A stretch of 64,000 nt of DNA from Simiduia litorea (GTDB lineage: Bacteria > Pseudomonadota > Gammaproteobacteria > Pseudomonadales > Cellvibrionaceae), in NCBI RefSeq assembly GCF_042853465.1, contig NZ_AP031497.1, positions 372,001 to 436,000 of the forward strand, read 5' to 3'. Below are positions 43,788 through 52,110 of this stretch, piece by piece; position 1 is the stretch's first letter, and every line of letters starts with the position of its first letter. The translations under genes were made by a program, and so were the position numbers. Below the pieces are notes generated by a model. The model did no database searches. It saw nothing but the letters and a program-made list of their open reading frames with translations, and was not told where the DNA came from.

Positions 43788-44969
43788 TTATGAGGCGCGG
43801 GACTCGAAGCCTGTCACTTTATGCAGGCACATTGACTTGCGGTATTGGCTGGGTGTCATGCCTTCGGTTTTTTTAAAAATGCCATTAAATGTAGCCTTAG
43901 AGTTGAAGCCCGATTCGTACATGATGTCGAGTACGCTGGTGCTTTTATTGGCGTTCTCAGACAGTAAGCGCTTGGCTTCCTGCACGCGGTAGCCGTTGAT
44001 AAATTCAAAAAAGCTGCAGCCGTAGTGGCCATTGATAACACCTGATAACGTGCGCGGCGAAACGCCGACACTGTGTGCCAAATCATCGAGCGAGAGTTCG
44101 GGGTTTGTGTAGACTTTGTTATTCAGCATAAGTGGCTCAAGTGTTTTAATGTGCGCAAAATTGAACCCTGATTTTGTTGCTCCCTTCTTAAAGTGGATAG
44201 GTTTAAAAAAAATCTGTTTCACCGCGTCGCGATGTAATTGCAATGCTAAATAAATAAAGCAGGTTAAGCATAGATAATTTTGAAGCAGACCAATATGGCC
44301 CACTGGGAATGATGACTTTGTAACCACCTGCGCGGTAAGTAACGCAGCATTAAACAGGCTGATGGACGTGTAGACCAAAAGACTATAAGCCAAGACATGC
44401 AGCCAGCTTAGTTGCCTTAGTTTCTGGTTGGATTCGGATAGATTCGCGTAACGTACCAGTAACGCGACAGAAACGATGGCTAGCGCCACCCGAAATATTT
44501 CTCTAGCTGTTTGCACAAAAAACAGCGTTACTGAAAGATCCATAATATTCATGGTTGATTGTATGTTCTCTTTTATTTCCAGAGGAAGAGAATGATAGGC
44601 AATCAGTTGATGTGATGTGTTTAGTATGAGTGGGAGTAGAAGCAACCAATCTAGGGTTTTGAATTGAAAATCTTTATCCAATTGGCTCCTGACGAGAAAA
44701 TAGGCCATGGGTGCCTGTAGCCATGCTCCAAATTCAAACATATAAATGAGCGTTAAATGATGCTCGACTATCCATGGGTGAAAGCCCGCGCCGAAGTTGA
44801 TCAGAATATCGAGGGGGATGGCGAAGCTGGCAAGGCAAAAGCCAAGAATAAATACTTTGTGCAGCTTCGAAGGCTGTGGCAGTTGAAGTAAAAGTATCGC
44901 GCAAATTACGCACAGCAACATGGTGCAAAGCAGCACGACATCGTGCGCATTAAATAAAACTGCATTCAT
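43788..44969 (-). CDS. Membrane-anchored AraC-family transcriptional regulator
   Basis: A 393-residue regulator. The first about 235 residues form seven hydrophobic segments (VVLLCTMLLCVICAILLL, VFILGFCLASFAIPLDILI, FEFGAWLQAPMAYFLV, WLLLLPLILNTSH, VALAIVSVALLVRYA, LAYSLLVYTSISLFNAALL, YLCLTCFIYLALQL), and the last about 110 carry the AraC DNA-binding domain (LSLDDLAHSVGVSPRTLSGVI, then SVLDIMYESGFNSKATFNGIFKK, GMTPSQYRKS). It should sense a ligand in or through the inner membrane and bind DNA from there. It is divergent from the GH5 cellulase, with 440 bases between, so it is the prime candidate regulator of the cellulase cluster. AGAGGT precedes ATG. Confidence 0.9.
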   Translation of the reverse strand: MNAVLFNAHDVVLLCTMLLCVICAILLLQLPQPSKLHKVFILGFCLASFAIPLDILINFGAGFHPWIVEHHLTLIYMFEFGAWLQAPMAYFLVRSQLDKDFQFKTLDWLLLLPLILNTSHQLIAYHSLPLEIKENIQSTMNIMDLSVTLFFVQTAREIFRVALAIVSVALLVRYANLSESNQKLRQLSWLHVLAYSLLVYTSISLFNAALLTAQVVTKSSFPVGHIGLLQNYLCLTCFIYLALQLHRDAVKQIFFKPIHFKKGATKSGFNFAHIKTLEPLMLNNKVYTNPELSLDDLAHSVGVSPRTLSGVINGHYGCSFFEFINGYRVQEAKRLLSENANKSTSVLDIMYESGFNSKATFNGIFKKTEGMTPSQYRKSMCLHKVTGFESRAS

Positions 44970-45409
44970 TGAACACTACCTCTAGTACCAGCTCTTATTG
45001 GTGGCAAACGCTATGTGTCTGCTATGGCTTTTGAATCTGGTACGCCAGATCCTATAAAGGTCATTTAGACAATAAGATAATTGTGATGGCTTTACAAGCT
45101 GTGTGTTGGCCGTGGTTCGCACTTTTTTTAGGTGAAATTTTCATAAAAAAATAAATGCTATTCAGTTCACAAAATCGGTGGCGCACAAACAATCTTGTAA
45201 AAATGCGTGACATTTCGCCCGAATAATACTTCTGTTTCGACCCCTATCTGTACCTAATTGCGGAAAGTTGAACGTTTGAAATGACGCAATGCCGATGTCT
45301 AGACGACAGCTTTGTTACTCAGCGGTAGTTTGAATCGCATCAGTCGCGGAGGTTCGGACTGACAATCACGAAACTAATAAAAAAAGATTTACAGGTCAGG
45401 AGCAAAGTT
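44970..45409. other. Divergent intergenic region before the cellulase cluster
   Basis: 440 bases between the AraC-type gene and the GH5 gene. It contains a perfect palindrome ATCTGG-TACG-CCAGAT at 45035-45050, which could be a regulator site, an A/T-rich stretch around 45130-45160, and AGGAG before the GH5 start. No RNA gene or further reading frame is evident. Confidence 0.5.
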
Positions 45410-47188
45410 ATGAATAGAAAAATTTTAGGCCTTGCCATTTCCACCTTGCTAGCAGCGAGCGTTGATGCAGCGCAGGTATCGATGGCTACTAGCGGCGATT
45501 GGGGCAGTGCGTTTCAAGGCGATACAAAAATCCTCAATAATGAAACCGCGGGGGTAAATGGGTGGACCATAGAATTCGGTGCTAGCTTTCAAATAGATCA
45601 AATTTGGAACGCACGTATCATTTCCCATGTGGGTAATACCTATGTCATTGGCAACTTGGATTACAACGGTCAGATCAGTGCCGGTGAATCTGTTAGCTTT
45701 GGGTTTATTGGCTCCCCGGGTAATGCGATGCTACCTGTGGACATCGTGTTTAACGGCGGCGTAACGCCAACACCAACACCAACACCAACACCCACTCCAA
45801 CACCAACACCAACACCCACTCCAACACCAACACCGACACCGACACCAACACCAACACCAACACCAACACCAACACCAACACCAACACCAACACCAACACC
45901 AACACCAACACCAACACCGACACCCACGCCGACGCCGCCAAGTAACGCCCTGCCCGGTGACGATTGGTTGAGCGTGTCAGGCAACACTATCGTCAACAAA
46001 GATGGCAAGGCAGTGTGGTTAACAGGCGCTAACTGGTTTGGCTATAACACCACCGAGCGAACTTTCCATGGCTTGTGGAGTGTCAACCTTGATGCAACGG
46101 TTAAGGCGATGGCGGATCGCGGGATCAACCTTGTGCGAGTGCCTTTTTCGACGGAAATCGTGAAGGAATGGATGGCGGGCACCTTTAAAACAGTCAACGT
46201 TAATACCCATGCCAACCCAGAACTGCTGGGCAAAAACAGCTTAGAAATTTTCGACGCCTTCTTGGCCTCATGTAAAAAGTACGGCGTCAAGGTGTTGATG
46301 GATGCCCACTCAGCAGAGGCTGATAACTCGGGACATGTGCAACCTCTGTGGACCAAAGGCAATATTACCGAAGCTGATTTTATCAATACCTGGGTTTGGT
46401 TGGCCGAGCGCTATAAGAACGACGACACCATCATTGCGTTTGACCTGGAAAATGAGCCGCATGGCAAGGCCCACAGCGATGCAGTATTCGCCAAATGGGA
46501 TAACTCCACTGACGCAAATAACTGGAAGCATGTGGCGGAAAAAACCTCGAAGGCTATTTTGGCGGCCAACCCAAATATGCTGATCATGGTTGAAGGTATT
46601 GAGGTATATCCCATCGATGGCGTGAGTTGGAATTCGAAAAATGAAAAGGCTTACCACTTCAATTGGTGGGGTGGCAACTTACGGGGCGTCGCTGACCATC
46701 CTGTTCTTGTGCCGGGTCATCAAAATAAAATTATGTATTCGCCGCACGATTATGGCCCGCTAGTTTTTGCGCAAGATTGGTTCTATGCGGGCTTCTCCAA
46801 GCAAACATTGATCAATGATGTGTGGCAAGACAACTGGCTCTACATTCACACCAGTGGTACCGCACCCTTATTGATGGGTGAGTGGGGTGGCTTCCTCGAC
46901 GGTGGTGACAATGAAAAGTGGATGTTAGCGATTCAATCATTGATGAATGATTACAAAATTCATCACACTTTTTGGTGCTTGAATCCAAACTCTGGCGATA
47001 CCGGTGGCCTACTGAACGGCGATTGGACCTCTTGGGATGAAGCCAAGTACAACGTTTTGAAACCCGTGCTTTGGAAGAATACTAGTGGCCAATTTATTGG
47101 GTTGGATCACGAGGTGCCGCTAGGTTCCAGCGGTATCACGGTGAAAACCCATTACCTCAACGGTGGCGCAGAACCTCTTGGTTTGTAA
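45410..47188 (+). CDS. Secreted GH5 endoglucanase with CBM2-like domain and Thr-Pro linker
   Basis: A 592-residue secreted cellulase. Signal peptide about 1-20. Residues about 21-116 are a CBM2-like cellulose-binding module (GVNGWTIEFGASFQ, NGQISAGESVSFGFIGSPG) that lacks the usual terminal Cys pair. A linker of about 60 residues is an uninterrupted Thr-Pro repeat (about 118-178). The GH5 domain follows: NWFGYNTTERTFHGLWSVN, INLVRVPFSTEIV, the acid/base Glu349 in DLENEPHG and the nucleophile Glu491 in LLMGEWGG, with the conserved PHDYGP before it. It cleaves internal beta-1,4-glucosidic bonds. AGGAG lies before ATG. A terminator hairpin follows the gene, and the GH9 gene begins straight after it. 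Confidence 0.94.
   Translation: MNRKILGLAISTLLAASVDAAQVSMATSGDWGSAFQGDTKILNNETAGVNGWTIEFGASFQIDQIWNARIISHVGNTYVIGNLDYNGQISAGESVSFGFIGSPGNAMLPVDIVFNGGVTPTPTPTPTPTPTPTPTPTPTPTPTPTPTPTPTPTPTPTPTPTPTPTPTPTPTPTPTPPSNALPGDDWLSVSGNTIVNKDGKAVWLTGANWFGYNTTERTFHGLWSVNLDATVKAMADRGINLVRVPFSTEIVKEWMAGTFKTVNVNTHANPELLGKNSLEIFDAFLASCKKYGVKVLMDAHSAEADNSGHVQPLWTKGNITEADFINTWVWLAERYKNDDTIIAFDLENEPHGKAHSDAVFAKWDNSTDANNWKHVAEKTSKAILAANPNMLIMVEGIEVYPIDGVSWNSKNEKAYHFNWWGGNLRGVADHPVLVPGHQNKIMYSPHDYGPLVFAQDWFYAGFSKQTLINDVWQDNWLYIHTSGTAPLLMGEWGGFLDGGDNEKWMLAIQSLMNDYKIHHTFWCLNPNSGDTGGLLNGDWTSWDEAKYNVLKPVLWKNTSGQFIGLDHEVPLGSSGITVKTHYLNGGAEPLGL
45763..45941. repeat. Hexanucleotide microsatellite encoding the Thr-Pro linker
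   Basis: About 180 bases built mainly of CCAACA/CACCAA-type six-base units, with CCCACT and CCGACA variants, inside the GH5 gene. The unit length keeps the frame, so slippage would only change linker length. Confidence 0.95.
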
Positions 47189-47207
47189 CTAACCCTTTAG
47201 TAGCAGT

Positions 47208-47231
47208 GCCCGCTAATTATTAGCGGGCTTT
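47208..47231 (+). terminator. Hairpin between GH5 and GH9 genes
   Basis: GCCCGCTAAT and ATTAGCGGGC form a ten-base stem with a one-base loop position, followed by TTTATG. It ends 15 bases before the GH9 start, so it may act as an attenuator as well as the GH5 terminator. Confidence 0.7.
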
Positions 47232-47246
47232 ATGAGAGATTCCTTT

Positions 47247-50200
47247 ATGAAAAAGATATTTTTAAAAACAGCGCTTTTCAGTGCAGTCGCATTGGGTGCG
47301 GTAGACGCAATGGCGGTACCAAATTATGGTGAGGCACTGCAAAAGTCGATTTATTTTTACGAAGCACAGCAAGCTGGGAAATTACCGGCGTGGAATCGTG
47401 TTGAGTGGCGTGGTGATTCGGTGTTAGCCGACGGTGCAGATGTTGGTAAAGATCTTTCCGGTGGTTGGTTCGATGCCGGTGATCACGTTAAATTCGGCTT
47501 TCCAATGGCGGCGTCTGCCACCATGTTGGCGTGGGGTGTGGTGGAGTACCCAGCGGCCTATACACAAACAGGTCAGATGACGCACATTAAAAATAATTTG
47601 CGCTTTGTCGCGGATTATTTTCTGAGTGCACACACTGCACCGAATGAATTGTATGGCCAAGTGGGCTCGGGCAGTGCGGATCACGCGTGGTGGGGTTCGC
47701 CAGAGGTTTTACATTTGACCAGCCGCGCGGCCAGCACTCGGCCGTCGTACAAAGTCGATGCGACTTGTCCCGGCTCTGACTTGGCCGGCGAAACGGCGGC
47801 CGCTTTGTCTGCCATTGCGATGGTATTTAAAACCGATGACCCGGCGTATTCTGCGAACTTAATCAGTCATGCCAAGCAGCTATATAGCTTCGCCAATACC
47901 TACAGAGGAAAGTACAGTGCTTGTATTACCGATGCGTCAGGTTTTTACAACTCGTGGAGCGGTTACAACGATGAGTTGGTGTGGTCAGCCATCTGGCTGC
48001 ATCGCGCCACCGGTGAACAAAGCTATTTAGATGCAGCCGTCGCCGCTTATGACACGTTAAATACCGAGCAACAATCTACGGTTAAATCCTACAAGTGGAC
48101 CCACGCTTGGGATGATAAAGGCTACGGCTCCTATGTCTTGATGGCCCAATTAACTGGAGAGGCCAAGTACAAGGCCGATGCGGAGCGCTGGCTGGACTAT
48201 TGGACTACCGGCTACCAAGGCGCCAAAGTGAAATATACACCCGGCGGTTTGGCGCAGTTGGATACTTGGGGGGCGACGCGCTACGCCTCTAACACATCGT
48301 TTATCGCGCTGGTTTATTCCGACTATTTAAAATCCGTGAACCCGAGCGATGCGCGTGTTGGTACCTATTACAACTTCGCTGTTAGCCAATTGGAATACAT
48401 TTTGGGCGATAACCCCATGGGTATTTCCTATCAAATTGGCACCTCGGCGAATGGTCCAAAAAATCCTCATCACCGTGGCGCGCACGGTACCTGGGCCGAT
48501 AGTTTGACCGTGCCAACCGAGAGTCGCCATTTACTCGTGGGCGCGCTCGTTGGCGGCCCGGGCACAGGTGATAGTTATGTCGATGATCGTGGCGACTATA
48601 TTGCCAATGAAGTGGCGACCGATTACAACTCTGGGTTCACTGGCGCTGTTGCGCGCTTGTATATGGATTTTGGTGGTTCACCCATTGCAGAGAATCAATT
48701 TCCTGCGCCAGAAGTTCGCGATCTGGAATATTTCATCGAAGCAAAAACCAATGCCACTGGTCCCCGTCACGTGGAAATATCGGCCAAGGTCTATAACCGG
48801 TCTGCATGGCCTGCTGCCAATACCGACAAGTTAAAATTCCGCTATTTTGTCGATTTAACCGCCGAGAAAGCTAAAGGTTATTCTGTATCAGACGTGAAAG
48901 TAACGGCTGCCTATAGTCAAGCGACCAGCGTTTCACAGCTAAAGCCTTGGGGTAATGCGGCGGACAATATTTATTACACCGAAATCGACTTTACCGGTGT
49001 TAATGTATTCCCCGGCGGGCAATCTGATCACAAGAAAGAAGTGCAATTCCGCCTGTCGCTGCCCACCACTGGCGACTCCGCGGATTGGGTGAACGCCGGC
49101 GATCCGTCTTGGGATAGTTACACCAACGCGGATATGCAGGCGCCAAAGATCGCGTTGTACAACAATACAACACTTATCTGGGGCTCTGAGCCAACACCAC
49201 CGTGTGGCGTTGGCACCGGTATCAATTGTGCACCTAGCGCACAAAATGTGTCTGTGACCACCGAGCAAGGTGCCCCGGTTCAAGTGGCATTGTCGGCCAC
49301 CGACAGCGACGGCAGCATTGCGTCTTATCAAGTGGCCAATCCAGCACATGGCAGCCTCGCGGGAACCGGTGCGGTGCGAACCTATACACCCGCAGCAGGT
49401 TTTTTTGGTGTAGACAGTTTTACCTATACCGCGACCGATAACAGTGGTGCTGTGTCAAATCAAGCGACAGTTTCCGTCACCGTAACTGAACCTGTGATGC
49501 CATCAGTTGCCATCTCTTCACCCAACAATAATGCGCAGGTATATACCGGTGCACTCGTGCCCGTGAGCTTCACGTTAGCTAACGCCGCCAGTGTAAAGGT
49601 GTTGGTGAATGGGGGTCAGGTTGCCACCGGAGTTACGGGCTCAATGGTGAATATTACTGCGCCAGCAACGACAGGCAATTTTCTCGTTGAGCTGGTTGCG
49701 CAAGATACGAGTGGTGCAGATTTAAGCGCGTCGGCAAGTGTCACGCTAAACGCTGTGACGCCGCCGGCGAATACTCCACCCGTGGCTTCATTTTCGGCAG
49801 TGAGCAGTGGTTTAACCGTCAATGTGGATGCGTCAGCATCGTCAGACGCAGACGGTGATACCTTGACTTATAGCTGGGATTTTGCCGGCGTAAGTAAGTC
49901 TGGTAAGACGGCGAGCCATACCTTTGCAGCGGCAGGAAGCTATGCAGTGCAGCTGACTGTATCCGATGGCATCGATAGTACAGTGACGAGTAAAAATGTT
50001 GCCGTTACTGCGCCTACGCCTGGTGTTAGTTGTGAATACATCGTTGCAGATCAATGGAATACAGGCTTTGTTGCCAACATTCGATTGACCAACACCACCA
50101 GTGCGCCGGTTTCAAATTGGTCGGTTACTTGGAGTTATCCTGCGGGTGTTACGCGCACCAGTGGTTGGAATGCCACGGTAGTGGGTAATAACCCCTACAC

Positions 50201-50327
50201 CGCGACCTCTGCCGGTTGGAATAACACTATTCAACCGGGCCAGTATGTGGAGTTTGGTATGCAAGGCACTAAGCCTAATGGTCAGGCTGCGCCTGTGCCC
50301 ACAGTCACTGGCGCTGTTTGCCAGTAA
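47247..50327 (+). CDS. Secreted GH9 cellulase with CBM3, Ig-like, PKD and CBM2 modules
   Basis: A 1026-residue secreted processive-type cellulase. ATG 47247 gives a clean signal peptide (MKKIFLKTALFSAVALGAVD, cleaved after AMA) with GAGAG eight bases before it. The GH9 domain (about 25-480) shows WFDAGDHVKFGFPMAASAT with catalytic Asp76 and Asp79, KNPHHRGAHGTWADS, and the acid Glu455 in IANEVATDYNSGF. A CBM3c-like module follows (about 489-648, ISAKVYNRSAWPAANTD), as in theme-B endoglucanases where it assists processivity. Then come a cadherin/Ig-like domain (about 662-748), another Ig-like domain (about 752-836), a PKD domain (about 845-920, ASASSDADGDTLTYSWDF) and a C-terminal CBM2 (about 928-1026, CEYIVADQWNTGFVAN to the last Cys). 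It attacks crystalline cellulose with the neighbours. Confidence 0.95.
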   Translation: MKKIFLKTALFSAVALGAVDAMAVPNYGEALQKSIYFYEAQQAGKLPAWNRVEWRGDSVLADGADVGKDLSGGWFDAGDHVKFGFPMAASATMLAWGVVEYPAAYTQTGQMTHIKNNLRFVADYFLSAHTAPNELYGQVGSGSADHAWWGSPEVLHLTSRAASTRPSYKVDATCPGSDLAGETAAALSAIAMVFKTDDPAYSANLISHAKQLYSFANTYRGKYSACITDASGFYNSWSGYNDELVWSAIWLHRATGEQSYLDAAVAAYDTLNTEQQSTVKSYKWTHAWDDKGYGSYVLMAQLTGEAKYKADAERWLDYWTTGYQGAKVKYTPGGLAQLDTWGATRYASNTSFIALVYSDYLKSVNPSDARVGTYYNFAVSQLEYILGDNPMGISYQIGTSANGPKNPHHRGAHGTWADSLTVPTESRHLLVGALVGGPGTGDSYVDDRGDYIANEVATDYNSGFTGAVARLYMDFGGSPIAENQFPAPEVRDLEYFIEAKTNATGPRHVEISAKVYNRSAWPAANTDKLKFRYFVDLTAEKAKGYSVSDVKVTAAYSQATSVSQLKPWGNAADNIYYTEIDFTGVNVFPGGQSDHKKEVQFRLSLPTTGDSADWVNAGDPSWDSYTNADMQAPKIALYNNTTLIWGSEPTPPCGVGTGINCAPSAQNVSVTTEQGAPVQVALSATDSDGSIASYQVANPAHGSLAGTGAVRTYTPAAGFFGVDSFTYTATDNSGAVSNQATVSVTVTEPVMPSVAISSPNNNAQVYTGALVPVSFTLANAASVKVLVNGGQVATGVTGSMVNITAPATTGNFLVELVAQDTSGADLSASASVTLNAVTPPANTPPVASFSAVSSGLTVNVDASASSDADGDTLTYSWDFAGVSKSGKTASHTFAAAGSYAVQLTVSDGIDSTVTSKNVAVTAPTPGVSCEYIVADQWNTGFVANIRLTNTTSAPVSNWSVTWSYPAGVTRTSGWNATVVGNNPYTATSAGWNNTIQPGQYVEFGMQGTKPNGQAAPVPTVTGAVCQ

Positions 50328-50333
50328 ATGAAT

Positions 50334-50360
50334 GGCCCAGCATATTGCTGGGCCTTTTTT
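50334..50360 (+). terminator. Terminator of the GH9 gene
   Basis: GGCCCAGCA and TGCTGGGCC around a short loop followed by six T, ending 12 bases before the LPMO start codon. Some read-through must reach the LPMO gene unless it has its own promoter. Confidence 0.88.
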
Positions 50361-50372
50361 ATGGAGAAAACT

Positions 50373-51905
50373 ATGTACAGTCAAATTAGAAAAGGCTTGC
50401 TGTCATCGGCCGTGATAATAACGTCGCTAGGTGTTTCTTCGATGGCGGTAGGCCATGGTCTGATGGTTGACCCACCGGCGCGCAACGCCAAGTGTGGCTT
50501 GCAAGAAAAACCCGATCAAGCCACTACCCCAGCCTGTGTCGATGCCTTTGCGAATGATGCCAATGGTGGCTATCAATTTATGAGCGTGTTAAGCCATGAC
50601 GTTGGTCGCAAAGGAGTGACGCCATTGCCCGGTAATGTTTGCGGTTTTGATAGCGAAGTGTGGAATGGTGGTGCAACGCCGTGGGACACAGCGACTAACT
50701 GGCCCACCACACCCGTCGTGGCAGGTGAAAAAGTGTTTACCTGGAATATTTCTTGGGGGCCTCACTTTGATGATACCGAGGAGTTTCGCTATTGGATCAC
50801 AAAGCCGGGGTTCGTTTTTGACCCGAATAAAAAATTAACCTGGGATGATTTTGAGACAGAGGCATTTTGTGCGTTGAATTACGACGACAAAAATCCTAAC
50901 GCTAATCCCTTGGTTGTAGCCGATAAAGCTAACACGAGTTTTCATACCACTTGTCAATTGCCGGCGCGATCAGGACATCATGTGGTTTACGGCGAGTGGG
51001 GCAGAAATTACTTTACCTACGAGCGTTTCCATGGATGTATGGACTTGTCTTACTCCGCGGGACCAACGCCACCTAGCGCACAGAATCAATCTGTGACATT
51101 AGAGAAAAATGGCAGCGCAGCAATTACTTTAGTGGCCACCGATGCCGATGGGCAAGTAGTAGATTATACGCTAACGTCACAGCCTGCGCATGGTGTTGTT
51201 ACAGGCACGGGTGCTAGCCGCGTGTACACACCAGATGTTAATTACAGCGGCGTAGATTCTTTTGCGTTTGTTGCAATTGATAACGATAACTTAAATTCTG
51301 CGCCCGCAGTGGTTTCTATTACCGTAAAAGCGGAAAACTCCGCGCCGGTGGCGAGCTTCATGTCATCGAGTAATGGTTTGGAGGCTACGCTACATGCCCA
51401 TGACTCATCCGACCCAGATGGTGATACGCTGAGCTATGCGTGGAGCTTTGGCGATGGCAATGTTGGCCAAGGTGTTCATGTGGTACATGCTTATGCAGTG
51501 CCGGGTACTTATGATGTTAGCTTGACGGTTTCTGATGGAAGTTTGAATTCTACCCTTCAAAAACCTGTCACCGTGAGTGCATTGCCCAGTAGCGATATCA
51601 GCTGTGAATACGTTGTGGAAAATGAGTGGAGCACAGGAGCGGTGGCCACCATTCGAATCAATAACCGAGGCGCAAGCGCTGTGAACGACTGGACTGTCGG
51701 TTGGCAGTATAGTAACGGTAACCGAGTGGCTAGCTCGTGGAATGCTACCTTGACCGGCGCTAATCCTTACCAAGCGACGGCATTGAGTTGGAATAAAAAT
51801 ATTCCGTCTGGCCAAACCGCTAGCTTTGGTGTGCAAATAACCAAGGCAGCTGGCGAAACTGCCGTGCAGCCGGACTTTGTCGGCGGTGTTTGCGCACCGA
51901 ATTAA
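50373..51905 (+). CDS. AA10 lytic polysaccharide monooxygenase with Ig-like, PKD and CBM2 modules
   Basis: A 510-residue secreted copper enzyme. ATG 50373 follows GGAG by six bases; the longer frame would include the GH9 terminator. The signal peptide ends AVG, leaving His28 at the mature N-terminus (HGLMVDPPARNAKCGL), as the copper-binding histidine brace requires. The second brace His is H131 in SWGPHFDDTEEFRYWITK; an axial Tyr/Phe lies in RNYFTYERFHGCMDLSY. The catalytic domain (about 28-228) resembles cellulose-active AA10 proteins (W-rich surface, AKCGLQ). Then an Ig-like domain (about 235-320), a PKD domain (about 325-400, SSDPDGDTLSYAWSFGDG) and a C-terminal CBM2 (about 410-510). It oxidatively opens crystalline cellulose for the GH5 and GH9 enzymes. 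Confidence 0.95.
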   Translation: MYSQIRKGLLSSAVIITSLGVSSMAVGHGLMVDPPARNAKCGLQEKPDQATTPACVDAFANDANGGYQFMSVLSHDVGRKGVTPLPGNVCGFDSEVWNGGATPWDTATNWPTTPVVAGEKVFTWNISWGPHFDDTEEFRYWITKPGFVFDPNKKLTWDDFETEAFCALNYDDKNPNANPLVVADKANTSFHTTCQLPARSGHHVVYGEWGRNYFTYERFHGCMDLSYSAGPTPPSAQNQSVTLEKNGSAAITLVATDADGQVVDYTLTSQPAHGVVTGTGASRVYTPDVNYSGVDSFAFVAIDNDNLNSAPAVVSITVKAENSAPVASFMSSSNGLEATLHAHDSSDPDGDTLSYAWSFGDGNVGQGVHVVHAYAVPGTYDVSLTVSDGSLNSTLQKPVTVSALPSSDISCEYVVENEWSTGAVATIRINNRGASAVNDWTVGWQYSNGNRVASSWNATLTGANPYQATALSWNKNIPSGQTASFGVQITKAAGETAVQPDFVGGVCAPN

Positions 51906-51932
51906 TGGTTATAGAAATTCTCTTCTCTAGTT

Positions 51933-51957
51933 GGCGAGCCTAGTGCTCGCCTTTTTT
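51933..51957 (+). terminator. Terminator of the LPMO gene
   Basis: GGCGAGC and GCTCGCC pair across a five-base loop followed by six T, 28 bases after the stop codon. Confidence 0.9.
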
Positions 51958-52110
51958 ATGTGGAGATAAGAGGTGAGTGCCACGCTGGGTAAAATCGAGG
52001 CTTTACAATAATTTACACTACTAGACAAAAGCTAATTTATGTTGACTGATTGAATCACAATCTACTGTTAGATTGCCGCTTCTGAAATTTTTTTTGAGGT
52101 GGTAGTGACG

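Noticed and set aside
45670..46008. Minus-strand frames of Val/Gly or Val/Leu repeats across the Thr-Pro linker
   Set aside because: They are mirror images of the microsatellite inside the GH5 gene.
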